Positions 33,274 through 41,884 of a stretch of 42,009 nt of DNA are shown here, piece after piece; the first letter of the stretch is position 1, and each line of letters begins with the position of its first letter. Below the pieces are notes generated by a model. It did not search any database and had not been told where the DNA came from. It worked only from the letters and a program-made list of their open reading frames with translations. Position numbers and translations under genes: made by a program. The stretch is from JAABRU01 sp050180235. GTDB taxonomy: Bacteria; Desulfobacterota; Desulfobacteria; Desulfobacterales; Desulfococcaceae. The stretch covers positions 1 through 42,009 of the forward strand of contig JBFXEJ010000051.1 of the NCBI GenBank assembly GCA_050180235.1, read 5' to 3'.

Positions 33274-34608
33274 TCAGGGACGCAGCGAATTCATCACCTG
33301 ACCGGTAATGACTTTTGGATAAAAATAGGTGGATTTCCGGGGCATAATCAGTCCCTGCTCTGCCACCTCCCGCACCTGTTCAATCCGGGTGGAATTCAGG
33401 ATAAACGTCATATCATATTCACCGGACAGCACGCCTTCCACAGCATTACTTACCGCAGTCGAATACCCAATCAGATCGTGATTGTCCAGTCTTTCCTGAT
33501 CAAATCCCAGAATTTCCATGAAAATCAGCCGGGTCAGCACAGTAACATCCAGATTCAGCAGTGCATCGGGCATCTCCTGTGAGAAAAGATCAGCCATTAC
33601 CCCCGGTTTCAGGCTCAGCAGAAAAAGTTCCTGCCGGTTTTTCATGAAAAGCCCGATGGTATGATTGGATACTCCTTTGGCAAGGGCAGCGGAAAAATCT
33701 GCAAGGGTTTCGGCCTTTCCTTTTTCTCCGGAAAAAGGCAGGGTACGGACAGTGAAATATTTTTCTGCTTTGGAAACAAAGCCCTGCATGGTTTCAGCAT
33801 CAATGGCTTTGAGCATACGGTGGGCAGGCAGAATCACCATGCCGGGGTCCTGCATACTGGCCAGATACATCATTATATAATTGGCCGGGTGATTTTTGTC
33901 AAAACCCGGGTCATGGGATTTCAGCCATTCCCGGAAATTGAGAGCGGTTTCATACCGGTGATGCCCGTCTGCAATGAACAGGGTTTTATCCTTCATCTGT
34001 TCCCTGATATTATGGATCACCTGCGCGTCTGTAACGCGCCACATCTTCTGCCGATGTCCTGCTGTGTCTGTGAAATCCGTATCAGGTGACTTGTCCGCAA
34101 TAGCCACAGGAAGCATGGGAAGAATGGCATTTTCCGGATCAGAATACAGGGAAAAGATGGAGCAGAAATTGGCATGGCAGTTCTTCATCAGTTCCAGACG
34201 TTCGGTCTTGACTTTGGAAAAGGTGCGTTCATGGGGAAGAATAATTTTTTTCTCAAAAGGCTCAAGTCCCACAGTTGCAATAAGACCGAAACGGGTAATG
34301 GGGCAGCCTTCCACATCAAATTCAATGGAAGTCACGTAAAGGGCCGGTTCCTTATCCTGTATCAGTATTTTTTCCGCTCGCCACTGTTTCCAGTAATCTG
34401 CCGCACGGGTAAAAAAACTGTTTTCCGCTGTATCCTGTCCCGATTTTTTCCCCAGAACCAGCCGGATGATGTTCTGCGGATGCCGCTTATGAAAATATTC
34501 CTGTTCCTGCGGGGAAATCACGTCATATGGCGGTGCTGTGACATCCGCAGGATCAGATATTTTTTCCGGATTATAAACAATTCCCCTGAAGGGGCGTATG
34601 TTGGCCAT
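33274..34608 (-). CDS. DUF1015 family protein (444 aa)
   Basis: A conserved DUF1015 protein; the function is unknown, although relatives are often found beside serine or D-3-phosphoglycerate metabolism genes. Family marks: FRGIVYNPEKI, VTAPPYDVISPQEQE, ILPHERTFSKVKTERLEL and the strongly conserved LFIADGHHRYETAL. The start at MANIRPF was chosen, since GGAG lies 8 nt upstream and the family starts there. Single gene, divergent from the tRNA genes. Confidence 0.9.
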   Translation of the reverse strand: MANIRPFRGIVYNPEKISDPADVTAPPYDVISPQEQEYFHKRHPQNIIRLVLGKKSGQDTAENSFFTRAADYWKQWRAEKILIQDKEPALYVTSIEFDVEGCPITRFGLIATVGLEPFEKKIILPHERTFSKVKTERLELMKNCHANFCSIFSLYSDPENAILPMLPVAIADKSPDTDFTDTAGHRQKMWRVTDAQVIHNIREQMKDKTLFIADGHHRYETALNFREWLKSHDPGFDKNHPANYIMMYLASMQDPGMVILPAHRMLKAIDAETMQGFVSKAEKYFTVRTLPFSGEKGKAETLADFSAALAKGVSNHTIGLFMKNRQELFLLSLKPGVMADLFSQEMPDALLNLDVTVLTRLIFMEILGFDQERLDNHDLIGYSTAVSNAVEGVLSGEYDMTFILNSTRIEQVREVAEQGLIMPRKSTYFYPKVITGQVMNSLRP

Positions 34609-34774
34609 GAAATAAACTCCGTTTATGTGTTTCAATATTGATGCCCGAAAAATCTGTTTGCCTTCTGATACTAAAAACAGAATCTTTGTTCAAGGAATTT
34701 CCTGCATTTTTTCTGGAATAATGCTCAGAGCCGGGAAAAGATCATTTTTTGATCATTTTTTGTCAACAATATCG

Positions 34775-34803
34775 TTGACAGAATGCCTGAAAAATTATAT
34801 GAA
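34775..34803 (+). promoter_or_regulatory. tRNA-Ser promoter with overlapping palindrome
   Basis: A perfect TTGACA -35, a 17-nt spacer and TATGAA as -10, about 35 nt before the first tRNA. The -35 is the right arm of TGTCAAC-6 nt-GTTGACA (34761-34780), which could bind a regulator. Confidence 0.5.
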
Positions 34804-34838
34804 GCAAAAACCTGTGCTGAGGAAGAGAGTGGGAAACA

Positions 34839-34931
34839 GGAGAGGTGGCCGAGCGGCTGAAGGCCCCGCTCTCGAAAAGCGGTATCTTGGCAAAACCGGG
34901 ATCGTGGGTTCAAATCCCACCCTCTCCGCCA
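34839..34931 (+). tRNA. tRNA-Ser (CGA)
   Basis: The acceptor GGAGAGG pairs with CCTCTCC, the discriminator is G and CCA is encoded. The anticodon stem CCGCT/AGCGG carries the loop CTCGAAA, so the anticodon is CGA. There is a long variable arm, as expected for serine, and a GGTTCAAATCC T-loop. Decodes UCG. Confidence 0.95.
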
Positions 34932-35003
34932 TCCGGTCTGAAACACATATCAGGCAGGATATTGTACAGCATCTTTGATTCATTTGTTTTACCCGCGAAA
35001 TAC

Positions 35004-35097
35004 GGAGAGATGACCGAGCTGGCCGAAGGTGCACGACTGGAAATCGTGTGTGCTGTCAAAAACGGCACCGAGGGTTCGAATCCCTCTCTCTCCGCCA
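35004..35097 (+). tRNA. tRNA-Ser (GGA)
   Basis: The acceptor GGAGAGA pairs with TCTCTCC, with G discriminator and encoded CCA. The anticodon stem CACGA/TCGTG with loop CTGGAAA gives GGA. Long variable arm and GGTTCGAATCC T-loop. Decodes UCC and UCU. It is 72 nt after the first tRNA-Ser, probably one transcript. Confidence 0.95.
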
Positions 35098-35170
35098 TAC
35101 AGTTTTCCCCCGGATTCCCATCTTTCACTCTTTTCTTGTACAGGAAACCAAAAAGATTGTCATTTGCAGC

Positions 35171-35201
35171 CCTAAAGGTTTTCAAAACCCTTAGGTTTTT
35201 T
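35171..35201 (+). terminator. terminator after the tRNA-Ser pair
   Basis: CCTAA-A-GG/CC-C-TTAGG stem followed by TTTTTT, about 75 nt past the second tRNA. The rest of 35098-35422 has only a CGTGAGTCTTTGCG repeat word. Confidence 0.6.
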
Positions 35202-35422
35202 CATACAAACCCGTATCAATCTGATAATACAGGGTGGTTCACAGCCGCGCCTGTGAGTTTGGTTTTTCCGCGTTCCCCCCGCTGTCAGGCTAATAAAATA
35301 ATAACGTAAAAAAATAATTGCGAATTAATCTTCGTGAGTCTTTGCGTCTTCGTGGCAGACTGAAAAAAACAGCATCCTTTTGCCCAAATATTTTTCAGAT
35401 TTCATACAGGAAGGCAGATTTT

Positions 35423-36802
35423 ATGCCCATATTGAACTGGACAGGAAAAGAGAAAGTGATAAACCATCATCAGGAAGTGCCGTTCAGGGTTCTGGAGCAT
35501 ATCTATGCTTACAAAAACGGTGAAATGGTAAAAGAAGAAAGCAGAAGCGGGAACAGAATCATACATGGCGACAATCTGGAGGCACTAAAAGCCCTTTTGC
35601 CGGAATATGAGGGAAAAATCAGGTGCATATACATAGATCCGCCGTATAACACGGGCAATGAGAAATGGATTTACAATGACAATGTGAATGATCCGAAAAT
35701 AAAAAAATGGCTTGGTCAGGCTGTCGGCAAGGAAAGTGAAGACCTCAGCAGGCATGACAAATGGCTTTGCATGATGTATCCGAGATTAAAGCTGCTGCAT
35801 AAACTGCTGTCTTCTGACGGAGCAATATTTATCAGCATTGATGACAATGAGCAGGCAAATCTTAAACTGATTTGTGATGAAATTTTCGGCAGGGGAAATT
35901 TTGTTGCCAATGTCTGTGTGGTGAACAATCTTAAAGGCAGAAGTGATGACAAATATATTGCATCTGCGCATGAATATCTGCTGATTTACAGAAAATCCGA
36001 TTTTGAAACTTACGGGGTTCCTGTGCCTGAAAATTATGCGGCTGAGTATAAATCTGAGGATGAAAAAGGCAGATTCCGGCTGCAGGGTTTAAGAAAAAGA
36101 GGAGCAAATTCACGCAGAAAAGACAGACCCAATCTCTATTATCCTTTTTACTGTGATATAACTTCCGGCAGGCTGAGTACGGATGAAAAAGAATTTTCTG
36201 ATCCAATTGCAATTTATCCAAAACTGTCAGATGGATCAGAAGGAAACTGGCGGTGGGGAAAGGAAACCGCCAAAGAAAGAATAAATGAACTGACTGTAAC
36301 GTATGTAAAAAAGCGGAATGAATATGATGTTTCACAGAAAGATTATCTGCATATTGAGGGTAGTCTGAAAAATATCAAACCGAAATCTGTATGGATGGGC
36401 AGCGGGTTTTCAAGTGACGCAGGAACCAAATCATTTAAAAATGTAATTTGTGAATCAAAATTCAATAATCCAAAACCGGTTGATTTGATAAAATATATTT
36501 TACTGCAGACAACAAAAGATGATGATATTGTTTTGGATTCTTTCGCAGGATCCGGCACAACTGCCCATGCTGTTCTGAATCTGAACAAAGAAGACGGGGG
36601 CAGACGCAGATTTATACTTGCGGAAATGGAGGATTATGCAGAAAATATAACTGCCGAAAGAGTGAAACGGGTTATAAAAGGCTATGGAGATACAGAAGGA
36701 ACCGGCGGGGAATTTGATTTTTATGAACTTGGAAAACCGTTGTTCAAAGATGACGGTTTTCTGAATGAAGAAGTTCCTCCTGAACATATCAGAAATAGAT
36801 AG
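35423..36802 (+). CDS. type III-like DNA adenine methyltransferase (orphan, C-terminally short)
   Basis: A 459-residue N6-adenine methyltransferase of the beta class. It starts MPILNWTGKEKV, then RIIHGDNLEALKALLPEYEG, the catalytic motif IV DPPYNTGN, and late in the protein motif I VLDSFAGSGTTAHAVL with the AdoMet-binding FxGxG. This motif order is typical of type III Mod. It stops at LNEEVPPEHIRNR, where relatives usually continue for 100 or more residues, so the C-terminal part seems lost. No Res helicase is present; the next small frame is cut by a MITE. The start at MPILN has AGGAAGG upstream. Methylation may still occur, without matching restriction. Confidence 0.85.
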   Translation: MPILNWTGKEKVINHHQEVPFRVLEHIYAYKNGEMVKEESRSGNRIIHGDNLEALKALLPEYEGKIRCIYIDPPYNTGNEKWIYNDNVNDPKIKKWLGQAVGKESEDLSRHDKWLCMMYPRLKLLHKLLSSDGAIFISIDDNEQANLKLICDEIFGRGNFVANVCVVNNLKGRSDDKYIASAHEYLLIYRKSDFETYGVPVPENYAAEYKSEDEKGRFRLQGLRKRGANSRRKDRPNLYYPFYCDITSGRLSTDEKEFSDPIAIYPKLSDGSEGNWRWGKETAKERINELTVTYVKKRNEYDVSQKDYLHIEGSLKNIKPKSVWMGSGFSSDAGTKSFKNVICESKFNNPKPVDLIKYILLQTTKDDDIVLDSFAGSGTTAHAVLNLNKEDGGRRRFILAEMEDYAENITAERVKRVIKGYGDTEGTGGEFDFYELGKPLFKDDGFLNEEVPPEHIRNR

Positions 36803-36874
36803 TGGGACTTTTGATGCTGATAAAAATGTGATATACAACTTCTGTTTTTTTATATCAGAAAACAGAAGGAAAAA

Positions 36875-36925
36875 ATGATTGCAGTGAAATGCCCCGTTTT
36901 GGAGCCGGATGAAATATGGTCTTAG
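36875..36925 (+). pseudogene. first 16 codons of a gene cut by a MITE
   Basis: An ATG with a good AGAAGGA site begins MIAVKCPVLEPDEIWS and stops at the TAG that forms the first bases of the family D element at 36923. No continuation was found beyond the two MITEs. It is probably the truncated next gene of the methyltransferase locus; the product is unknown. Confidence 0.45.
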
Positions 36926-37063
36926 GCGATTTCCATGAAAAAATGTACCATCATTGTAGGGCGGGCACGGCTTTCTGTGCCCGCCGTCCTGCTGAAACGG
37001 CGGGCACAGAAAGCCGTGCCCGCCCTACGAAAAACGGTATAATCATTAATGGAAATCACCTTA
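36923..37063. mobile_element. family D palindromic MITE, copy 2 (loop reversed)
   Basis: 141 bp, same ends as copy 1 at 15450. The 30-bp arms (36956-36985 and 36999-37028) pair perfectly. The 13-nt loop GTCCTGCTGAAAC is the exact reverse complement of the loop in copy 1. Confidence 0.85.
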
Positions 37064-37167
37064 GGTGATTTCTGAAAATAAATATCCCCGTTCAGTTCAC
37101 AGGCACAGGGCAAAAGCCGGAAGCTTTTGATACTTTGGTGGCATATTCTTTTCCGGAAATCACCTTA
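37062..37167 (+). mobile_element. family B MITE, copy 5
   Basis: 106 bp, TAGGTGATTTCTG to GGAAATCACCTTA. It shares its first TA with the last TA of the family D element. Same orientation as copy 1. Confidence 0.75.
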
Positions 37168-37381
37168 TGAACAGCACTGAAGCTGATTTGCGAATGTCTT
37201 CCAAACTTTCAGTCCGGCACTCTCCGGGGCTTTCTTGACTTAATGGCAGTGAAGCTCCGGTTTGGAAATGCTCATGCGGAGAAATCTGAAAATTCCTCAC
37301 AATGTCCTTGTGAAATCAGATTCACCGGCAAAAAAAAAGAATAACCTGCCGGTTCATATGCGGCAGGCTGTTTTGGAACCT

Positions 37382-37499
37382 CATACCAATTCGCTTTCAA
37401 AACATGAGTATGCCAAATGCTGTTTTTTCGTGCTGTCCGTGTTTTTCGCGGTTTAAAAAAAAGAGGCATTTCCCGAACTTTGAAAGCGATTTTGTATCA
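37382..37499. mobile_element. family C-like terminal-repeat element, copy 4
   Basis: CATACCAATTCGCTTTCAAA and TTTGAAAGCGATTTTGTATC form an imperfect terminal repeat (about 16 of 19). The interior is TTTTTCGTGCTGTCCGTG-like sequence. It ends 9 bp after the TypA stop codon. Between 37168 and 37381 nothing was recognised. Confidence 0.5.
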
Positions 37500-37507
37500 G
37501 ATCAAAA

Positions 37508-39340
37508 TCATGCTGCGGTTTCCTTCATTTTGGAATACCTCTGATTATGGCGTTTCTGCGCAGACAGCACAGCCTTGCGCATACGCACGGAAAGTGGTGT
37601 GATTTCCACAAGTTCATCGTCGCGGATAAAACTGATGGTCTGCTCCAGCGTGACAGGTTTGATGGGCGAAAGAATCACGTTTTCATCTTTTCCGGACGCG
37701 CGCATATTGGTCAGTTTCTTTTCCTTGCAGGGATTCACGTCAATATCCTGACCCCGGTTATGTTCCCCGATAATCATGCCTTCATAAACCTGCTCACCGG
37801 GCAGTATGAAAAGCCTGCCGCGCGGTTCCAGATTGAACAGGGCATAGGGTACGGCCTTTCCATTGCGATCCGCTACAATTGAACCGGTAAAACGGCTGGG
37901 ACAGATTCCCCGGAAAGGTTCATATCCGTCAAACAGGGAGTGCATAATGCCTGTGCCGCGGGTATCAGTGAGAAATTCGTCCCGGTATCCGATCAAAGTC
38001 CTTGCAGGCACGGAAAATTCCATGCGAACCCGGCCTTTTCCATTGTTGACAAGTTTGTTCATCCTGCCCTTGCGCAGGGCAAGTTTTTCTGTCACCACGC
38101 CCATAAAACGATCTTCACAGTCCACCATCAGACATTCGATTGGTTCCATTTTTTCACCGTTTTCATAACGGTAAATCACATCCGGCCTTCCCACGCAGAA
38201 TTCATAACCTTCCCTGCGGATGGTCTCTATGAGAATCGCGAGCTGAAATTCCCCCCTGCCTTTGACCAGAATGCTTTCCCGGTCTCCGGTTTCTTCCACG
38301 CTGATGGCCACATTCAAAAGGGTTTCTTTAAGCAGACGTTCCCGTATCCGGCTGAACTGGACATGCTTTCCCTCCTGCCCCCCAAATGGCGAGTTGTTGA
38401 AGGTGAAAATCATTGAAACCGTGGGTTCATCCACCCTGATTCTGGGCATGGCTTTGGGAGTCAGACGGTTGCAGATGGTATCTCCGATTTTGACATCCTC
38501 AATGCCTGCAATGACCACAATATCCCCGGGCTGAACCTCGCGCACATCCTTTAACTGCATTCCTTCATAAACCTGCAGTTTAGTCACTTTCAGGGTAATG
38601 CTCCTGCCGTTTTCCCCCAGACAGATCAGACTGTCATTTGCGTGAGCCGTGCCGTTAAAGATTTTGCCCACAGCCAGTCTGCCAACATAATCAGAATATC
38701 CCAGATCAGATACCAGCATCTGAAAGGGCGCATCAGGATCATGGGAAGGTCCCGGAATTTTTTCCAGAATGGTGTCAAACAGGATATGAAGATTTTTTCC
38801 TTCCTCAGCCGGAGATTTTACGGCTATTCCATCCCGGCCTATGGCGTAAAGCAGGGGAAATTCCAACTGATCATCGTTGGCATTCATATCAATCAGCAGA
38901 TCATATATTTCATCCAGCACGGCATCAGTCCGGGCATCTTTGCGGTCAATCTTGTTGATGACCACAATGATCTTCAGACCGGCTTCCAAAGCTTTTTTCA
39001 GCACAAAACGGGTCTGGGGCAAAGGGCCTTCGGATGCATCCACCAGCAGGATCGCACCGTCAGCCATAGACAGTGCACGCTCCACCTCACCGCCGAAATC
39101 CGCATGGCCCGGAGTGTCAATGATATTGATCCTGACGTCCTTCCACAGAACTGAACAGTTTTTCGCAGCAATGGTGATGCCGCGCTCTTTTTCCAGATCC
39201 ATGGTATCCATAAGGCGTTCATCTGTTTTCTGATCTTCACGGAACAGACCGCTCTGCCGGAACATGGCATCCACCAGAGTGGTTTTGCCGTGGTCAACAT
39301 GCGCTATGATGGCGATATTTCTCAATCTCTCGTTTATCAA
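37508..39340 (-). CDS. typA: ribosome-associated GTPase TypA/BipA
   Basis: A translational GTPase of 610 residues that binds the ribosome and supports assembly and stress adaptation. GTPase motifs: G1 AHVDHGKTT, G2 with RGITI, G3 DTPGH, G4 NKID. The C-terminal part has GRGEFQLAILIETIRREGYE and the TypA signature around RTLIGYRDEFLTDTRGTGIM. The start codon is TTG (TTG ATA AAC GAG) with GGAG 8 nt upstream; no in-frame ATG fits the family start. Single gene, divergent from the TolC-like gene. Confidence 0.95.
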   Translation of the reverse strand: MINERLRNIAIIAHVDHGKTTLVDAMFRQSGLFREDQKTDERLMDTMDLEKERGITIAAKNCSVLWKDVRINIIDTPGHADFGGEVERALSMADGAILLVDASEGPLPQTRFVLKKALEAGLKIIVVINKIDRKDARTDAVLDEIYDLLIDMNANDDQLEFPLLYAIGRDGIAVKSPAEEGKNLHILFDTILEKIPGPSHDPDAPFQMLVSDLGYSDYVGRLAVGKIFNGTAHANDSLICLGENGRSITLKVTKLQVYEGMQLKDVREVQPGDIVVIAGIEDVKIGDTICNRLTPKAMPRIRVDEPTVSMIFTFNNSPFGGQEGKHVQFSRIRERLLKETLLNVAISVEETGDRESILVKGRGEFQLAILIETIRREGYEFCVGRPDVIYRYENGEKMEPIECLMVDCEDRFMGVVTEKLALRKGRMNKLVNNGKGRVRMEFSVPARTLIGYRDEFLTDTRGTGIMHSLFDGYEPFRGICPSRFTGSIVADRNGKAVPYALFNLEPRGRLFILPGEQVYEGMIIGEHNRGQDIDVNPCKEKKLTNMRASGKDENVILSPIKPVTLEQTISFIRDDELVEITPLSVRMRKAVLSAQKRHNQRYSKMKETAA

Positions 39341-39617
39341 AAATTTTCTCCGATTTTCGTTTTTTTCTGATCTCCTGTTCCTTTTTCAGAACGGAGCATT
39401 TATAATAATCATCCCATCTGCAATCCGCAATATCCCCGGCAAAACCGGAAGCCGGATATGCGAAACAGAAGATATTGATCATTTTCATCAACTGTGTTAC
39501 AGGCATAAAACAGAACAGGCTTTCTGCCTGTGCATGTTTCGCAGGCAGGATGGCTGCGCTGCCCTGATTTTCAGTATGCTTTTTTTTAAAACGGCTTTGA
39601 TATGATATGGAGGAACA

Positions 39618-40964
39618 GTGACAAGAAATAAATGTTTATATCAAAATCCCTGCCTTTGCACCCTGTTTTTCATCCTTTGTCTGCTCCCATTTTCCGCCTC
39701 TGCCATTACCCGTGAAGCCGCAATACAATATGCTCTGGAAAAATCAGAATCCATGCGGATAGTTGAGGAATCTGCCAAAACTGTCCGGGCAGAGGCACAG
39801 AAAATCACAGCCTTCACCAAACCTCAGATTGGTCTGGAATCTTTGTATCTGGAAATGGGGGACAACAGCGATCCCAATCCTTTTTTTGAAACACCGGATC
39901 GGAATATTTCTGCCGAAATTGTGGGAAGCCAGCTTCTTTTTGCAGGCGGCCGCATATGGCGGAGTCTGGAAATGGAAGAAAATTTATGGAACAGGGCTGA
40001 TCTGCATTACAGCACAGGCAAACGGGATATTGTCAAAGGCGTAAAAATGGCTTTTGACACGGTTCTGCTGGAACAGGCTGTGCTGGATATTCTGACAGAC
40101 CGTCTGGGGCAGCGGCAGAAGGAACTGGATGATGCAAAGGATCTCAGGGAAGCGGGCATGGTGACTTCGCTGGATGTCAGGCAGGCCATGCTGAATCTGA
40201 GTTTTGCACAGGATGCTCTGAAAGCCGAAGAAACCTCATACCGGGAAGCCCTGATTGATTTCAATCTTTCTCTGGGCAGATCCGGAGAGGAGGAACCCTG
40301 GATTCCGGAGGGAAAACTGGAGGAAATTCCGGACATGGAGATGCTCTTCAGGCAGTTGAAAACCGCTTTTTCCAATGGAAAACTGCTGGATATTGTCACA
40401 AAGAAAAATCAGGCCGATGGAGCGGAACTTTCCTATGAAATTGCCAAAGGCGAAAGTCTGCCTGAAGTGGCTCTGGTGGCTTCGGCAAAAACAGAGGGGG
40501 ACGATTTTGACGAAACAGATGAATCCTGGAATCTGGGCATTCAACTGAACTGGAATATTTTCGACGGCAGTCTGGTGCGCGCAAAAACCGCTTCCGCGCT
40601 TTCAGAACTGCGCATGGCAGATGAAAATCTGAAAAAAACCGGAAAAATGATAGCCGGGGAAATTGAGAAAATCGGCATCAGCATACGCTCATTTGAGGAA
40701 CGCATACGTCTGCAAAGGGAGGCTGTGAATCTTTCAGGACAAAATTATCAGGATGCGCGGGAACAGTACCGGGCCGGAACCATAACCCTGACGCAGTTGG
40801 GGGATTTCAGCCTGGGGTATGCAGAGGCCCGCTTCATCCTGCAGCGTCTTTTCTTTTCCCGCCGGGGCCTGCTGAACAATACAGAGGCTTTGCTTGAAGA
40901 TATTCCTCTGAATGAAAATACAGGGGGAAAATCTGAGCAAAAACCTGAGAGGAAATCTGGCTGA
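39618..40964 (+). CDS. TolC-family outer-membrane protein
   Basis: A 448-residue outer-membrane channel protein for type I secretion or RND efflux. A signal peptide (LFFILCLLPFSASA) is followed by ITREAAIQYALEKSESMRIV, the usual helical start, a duplicated pattern of long helices and two strand regions (VGSQLLFAGGRI; LGIQLNWNIFDGS), and YRAGTITLTQLGDF near the end. The GTG start has GGAGG 4 nt upstream. No pump or fusion protein is adjacent; it might serve the RND pump at 18135, but that is speculation. Confidence 0.9.
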   Translation: MTRNKCLYQNPCLCTLFFILCLLPFSASAITREAAIQYALEKSESMRIVEESAKTVRAEAQKITAFTKPQIGLESLYLEMGDNSDPNPFFETPDRNISAEIVGSQLLFAGGRIWRSLEMEENLWNRADLHYSTGKRDIVKGVKMAFDTVLLEQAVLDILTDRLGQRQKELDDAKDLREAGMVTSLDVRQAMLNLSFAQDALKAEETSYREALIDFNLSLGRSGEEEPWIPEGKLEEIPDMEMLFRQLKTAFSNGKLLDIVTKKNQADGAELSYEIAKGESLPEVALVASAKTEGDDFDETDESWNLGIQLNWNIFDGSLVRAKTASALSELRMADENLKKTGKMIAGEIEKIGISIRSFEERIRLQREAVNLSGQNYQDAREQYRAGTITLTQLGDFSLGYAEARFILQRLFFSRRGLLNNTEALLEDIPLNENTGGKSEQKPERKSG

Positions 40965-41101
40965 AAATATGGCCGGAAAGATAAATGCGAAGTAAGAGTT
41001 AAAATTTTCGGAATGAATAAAAACAGACTGTCAAATCTTATTCGGAATCTGACGCTTAATTCGCATAACTAATATCAATCCATCAAAACAATTGCCTGTT
41101 T

Positions 41102-41248
41102 TATACCAAATCGCTATTGAAGTTATACAATGTTTTCTGCCGGTTCCTCAGAAAAACCGGATTTTTCCAAAAAATCAGGTTTTTGGATACCCGAAAACTT
41201 TCGGCTGTGCAGAAATCATTGTATCAAATCAATGGAGAATCGGTGTTA
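41102..41248. mobile_element. family C terminal-repeat element, copy 5 (supplies lysE-family stop)
   Basis: Ends TATACCAAATCGCTATTGAA and AATGGAGAATCGGTGTTA, with inner TTATACAATG/CATTGTAT pairing. The interior is the AAAAACCGGATTTTT hairpin (41152-41184). The final TTA is the TAA stop of the LysE-family gene on the minus strand. Confidence 0.65.
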
Positions 41249-41884
41249 TGCCCCGGTGCAGCGCACAAATCCCGAATACGCGAATACACAGGAAAATATG
41301 ACCAGAAACACGGCACATGCAGCAATCACACAACGGTAGGCCCGGTCACTGAGAAAGGATCTGCCCCGCCATACAGCAGTGGAAATGGCTGTATACCAGA
41401 ACAGATCACCGGCAATATGTCCGCAGAAAAAAGAGAAAACCCCGGCTGTTCCCAGTTCCATGCTGTGCAGAATGTATCCCAGCCCTATGGAGGCCCACCA
41501 GATGCTCCAGTAGGGATTGGCCAGACTCAGCAGCGCCCCGGCCAGCAGAAGATTTCCGCCTCTTTTCTCTTCCCCTGCATACTGCAGGGTAAGTTCCGGC
41601 AGGGCCCGGAACATGCCGTATGCCATCCAGAGCAGAATCACGGAGCCGGCAAATGCGATAACAATAAATACAGCGTTCTGTTTCAGCAAAGGCGCCAGCC
41701 CTGCCATCAGAGCGATAACCAGCAGGAGTTCCAGAATCCCGTGACCCGCAATCAGCAGCGGCCCGGCCATATATCCCCGCCGGGAGCTTTCGCTGATGGT
41801 GACAGTGAAAAGAGGCCCCGGCATCATTGCTCCGGACAGGGCTATAACAAAAGATGTGAAAAAAATTGTCAGCAATGCAGGCAT
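41246..41884 (-). CDS. LysE-family exporter (212 aa)
   Basis: A LysE/RhtB-type inner-membrane exporter of amino acids or small metabolites. About six membrane helices are expected. The N-terminal FVIALSGAMMPGPLFTVTIS contains the family's PGP motif, and SLANPYWSIWWASIGLG matches the central NP region. The length is normal. Both ends touch family C repeat sequence: the stop codon is in the element at 41102-41248, and the ATG abuts a TAATACCAAATCGCTATTG end, leaving no Shine-Dalgarno. Expression may therefore be weak or leaderless-like. Confidence 0.85.
   Translation of the reverse strand: MPALLTIFFTSFVIALSGAMMPGPLFTVTISESSRRGYMAGPLLIAGHGILELLLVIALMAGLAPLLKQNAVFIVIAFAGSVILLWMAYGMFRALPELTLQYAGEEKRGGNLLLAGALLSLANPYWSIWWASIGLGYILHSMELGTAGVFSFFCGHIAGDLFWYTAISTAVWRGRSFLSDRAYRCVIAACAVFLVIFSCVFAYSGFVRCTGA

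Noticed and set aside
34845..35309. Plus-strand frame of 154 codons over the tRNA genes
   Set aside because: It runs straight through both tRNA-Ser genes, so it is not coding.
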